Shown one piece after another: positions 5,269-6,848 of a DNA stretch of 6,848 nucleotides; the first letter of the stretch is position 1; every line of letters starts with the position of its first letter. Source of the stretch: Gemmatimonadales bacterium (lineage in GTDB: Bacteria; Gemmatimonadota; Gemmatimonadetes; Gemmatimonadales; GWC2-71-9); NCBI GenBank assembly GCA_013816685.1, contig JACDDX010000087.1, positions 1-6,848 on the forward strand, read 5' to 3'. The position numbers and the translations under genes are program-made. The notes beneath the pieces were generated by a model. That model worked only from the letters and a program-made list of their open reading frames with translations. It made no database searches and was not told where the DNA came from.

Positions 5269-5498
5269 GTGGTCCTCCTCGGGTGAGAGTAGCGGCGATC
5301 CTCCCTGTGTAGACACTGTGGCGGGCGGGTTCTTTCTCTTGGGCGCCTCCACATCGTGATAGCCGGTAGTCGGCTGCCTCAAAAAGACGGAATCGTCCAG
5401 GCACGAGTCAGACAAAAACGCCCTCCTCTGGTGTCCAAGCACTGGAGGATATGAGGTCACTGACTATCGGACCGGGAGACTCTCGAGCAGGGTGCCAG
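5269..5498. promoter_or_regulatory. Divergent intergenic region between the exported protein gene and the sigma factor gene
   Basis: About 230 bp separate the two divergent start codons, so both promoters should lie here. I see no confident ECF-type pair (GGAAC plus GTC at usual spacing) and no good housekeeping promoter. TTGAGG...TATCAC on the minus strand has only a 15-bp spacer. A nested hairpin is possible at 5375-5403: arms TGCCT/AGGCA enclosing GACG-GAAT-CGTC. A second small inverted repeat, AGCCG-GTAGT-CGGCT, lies at 5361-5375. Confidence 0.4.
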
Positions 5499-6092
5499 AT
5501 GAAATGGTTTAGGACCATACGCGTCGACTCCCGACCCTCCGCGGATCGGGCATTCGAAGAGCTGCTGAGCCAGCACTTGGACGCGCTCTTTGGAACGGCC
5601 CTCCACCTGTGCGACGGGCGCCAGGCCGATGCGGAGGACCTGCTGCAGGATGCGACATTGCGAGCGTTCGAGGGGTTCGAATCGCTGCGGGATGAGGCGG
5701 CCGGAAAGTCCTGGCTGTTCACCATTCTACTGCGCACCCACCTTAACCTGGTCCGCTCGGGGAAGCGGCGCAGGGAGACGATGGCATCGGACCTCGACGA
5801 GGCTGGCTTCGAGGACGCGCTGGCTGCCTGGAAGCCGGCGCCAACTCCGGAACAGGTGACCGCCGACAATGAGTTGAGGGCACGGATTGCCGCCGCGTTC
5901 GATGCGCTGGATCCGCAGCTGCGAGCCGTGGCGCACCTGGTGGACCTGGAGGGCTTCACCCAACGAGAGGTGGCGCAGATGCTGGACATTCCCGAGGGGA
6001 CGGTCGCCTCCCGATTGTTTCGCGCCCGCCGCCTGCTTCGGGACGAGCTCGCCACGACGGCCAGAGAGCTCCGGCTCTGGCGGCAGCGGTGA
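5499..6092 (+). CDS. ECF-family RNA polymerase sigma factor (RpoE-like)
   Basis: From ATG 5499 the product has 197 residues, the usual size for the family. Region 2 (about 19-90) includes FEELLSQHLDALFGTALHL, the core-binding motif DAEDLLQDATLRAF (44-57) and the -10-recognition part SWLFTILLRTHLNLVR. Region 4 (about 128-185) ends with the helix-turn-helix TQREVAQMLDIPEGTVASRL and RARRLL, which contacts the -35 element. There is no extra C-terminal domain. An in-frame ATG at 5451 has GGAGG only 2 nt away, too close; ATG 5499 has AGGG about 6 nt upstream and leaves a normal short N-terminus, so it is preferred. The anti-sigma gene follows after two bases, so the factor is probably held inactive at the membrane until an envelope signal releases it. 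Target genes are not known; the divergent metal-binding-like gene is a candidate. Confidence 0.92.
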   Translation: MKWFRTIRVDSRPSADRAFEELLSQHLDALFGTALHLCDGRQADAEDLLQDATLRAFEGFESLRDEAAGKSWLFTILLRTHLNLVRSGKRRRETMASDLDEAGFEDALAAWKPAPTPEQVTADNELRARIAAAFDALDPQLRAVAHLVDLEGFTQREVAQMLDIPEGTVASRLFRARRLLRDELATTARELRLWRQR

Positions 6093-6094
6093 CA

Positions 6095-6848
6095 ATGTCC
6101 TGCGGACGGACGCGGCGGCTACTGTGGCCGGACGCGAGCCCCCGTGCGGTCACGGCCGAGGTCGAGGCCGCGCAACGGCACCTGGCTACGTGCGAAGAGT
6201 GCCGGCTCTTCCTGGAGGAGATGCGCCGCGTGGCCCGGCTCACCCACCAACTCAGTCCCCGACCCGTGGCCCCCCGCGAGGTCCGGGACAGGCTCTTCCG
6301 GGCCGTGGCTCGTGCGCGCACGGGGGTGCCTGGGGCCCCTAGCCATAGTCCCCGAAGATGGGCGGCGTTAGCCGTGCTGGCGCTGCTCATTGTGGGACTG
6401 GCAGTGGAGTGGCGATCGTGGACCAACCGTGTAGCGGATCCGATAGCGGGGCTGGCGGACGACCATATGCGCGCCACCCGAGGAGACGGGGTCGTTTCCG
6501 GTGACAGCGTCCTGGTCTCTCGCTGGCTGGCCGCGAGGCTGCCCTTCGCCATGGAGGTGCCCGCCTTGCCGAGCCTCACGCTCCGGGGCGCTCGTCTCTG
6601 CGTCATGGAGGGGCAGCGCGGTGGGGTCGTCGAATACTCCGCCGAAGGACGCACCGTCTCCTACTTCGTCGTGCCGGACTCGCACCCCCCGGCCTCTCCA
6701 CCCGTTCAAGGCGAGTTGCAGCGGGCCAAACGGGAGGGCTATCACATCGTATCCTGGCGGGAGCCGGGCCTGGTCCACGCCCTGGTGGGAGATCTTCCCG
6801 AGGACAGGCTCGTCGAGCTCGCCAGGCTTTGCATGAGCAGGGTGGTGG
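6095..6848 (+). CDS. Transmembrane zinc-finger anti-sigma factor (3' end beyond the window)
   Basis: The ATG at 6095 begins two bases after the sigma factor TGA, and the frame is open to the window end (251 codons). The cytoplasmic part has the anti-sigma zinc-binding signature AQRHLATCEEC (His29-x3-Cys33-x2-Cys36), with Cys3 as a possible fourth ligand. A single membrane helix follows (WAALAVLALLIVGLAVEW, about 89-106), then an outer domain of at least 145 residues. That domain contains LRGARLCVMEG, VVEYSAEGRTVSYFVVPD and GYHIVSWREPGL, a pattern seen in membrane anti-sigma factors paired with ECF sigmas. It should sequester the upstream sigma factor at the inner membrane. The outer domain has cysteines in RLCVMEG and near the visible end (LCMSR), which could sense redox state or metal; that is speculation. 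The real C-terminus is not visible. Confidence 0.88.
   Translation, partial: MSCGRTRRLLWPDASPRAVTAEVEAAQRHLATCEECRLFLEEMRRVARLTHQLSPRPVAPREVRDRLFRAVARARTGVPGAPSHSPRRWAALAVLALLIVGLAVEWRSWTNRVADPIAGLADDHMRATRGDGVVSGDSVLVSRWLAARLPFAMEVPALPSLTLRGARLCVMEGQRGGVVEYSAEGRTVSYFVVPDSHPPASPPVQGELQRAKREGYHIVSWREPGLVHALVGDLPEDRLVELARLCMSRVV

Noticed and set aside
5281..5400. Candidate promoters: TTGAGG/TATCAC for the exported protein gene and GAACC/GTCT or GGAATC/GTC as ECF-type pairs
   Set aside because: Spacers (15, 13 and 12 bp) do not fit the usual distances, and the hexamers are poor.
1..6848. CRISPR arrays, tRNA or rRNA genes, insertion sequence ends
   Set aside because: I saw no spaced repeats, no cloverleaf or rRNA-like segments and no terminal inverted repeats with target duplications by eye.

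Overview
High-GC bacterial DNA whose clearest content is a five-gene mercury-resistance operon on the minus strand (merR, a thioredoxin-fold gene, merT, merP and a merA-like flavoprotein gene, about 4460 down to 1482). Next to it are a periplasmic Met/His/Cys-rich protein gene broken by a frameshift and, on the plus strand, an ECF sigma factor with its membrane anti-sigma factor. GC-biased codons, a periplasmic MerP, a predicted lipoprotein and the ECF/zinc-finger anti-sigma pair suggest a Gram-negative soil or sediment bacterium. A Gemmatimonadota-like source is possible, but nothing here proves it.

Layout. 1-159 (minus): start of a probable lipoprotein gene that leaves the window. 160-1481: a gene-poor stretch carrying a decayed C-terminal piece of a KdpE-type response regulator (plus, about 564-836), a decayed tyrosine-recombinase-like fragment (minus, about 1129-1345), a short tandem repeat and two strong palindromes; it looks like a junction worn by past rearrangement. 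1482-4458: the mer operon with one MerR-type promoter/operator at its head. 4470-5268: a two-domain metal-binding-like protein gene on the same strand, split by a one-base frameshift near 5100. 5269-5498: divergent intergenic region. 5499-6848: sigma factor and anti-sigma factor, the latter cut by the window end.

How the genes work together. MerR keeps the three cysteines that bind Hg(II), at the canonical spacing. MerP would collect Hg(II) in the periplasm, MerT would carry it across the inner membrane, and the thioredoxin-fold protein (single N-terminal Cys) could pass it on or handle thiols. The last gene sits where merA normally sits, but its product lacks the C-terminal Cys pair and the N-terminal metal-binding domain of classical mercuric reductase, so its chemistry is an open question. 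Three of the four gene junctions overlap or nearly touch, which implies translational coupling. The duplicated Cys/His-x-His protein just upstream of merR is the least explained gene and the best candidate for a new accessory metal-handling component.
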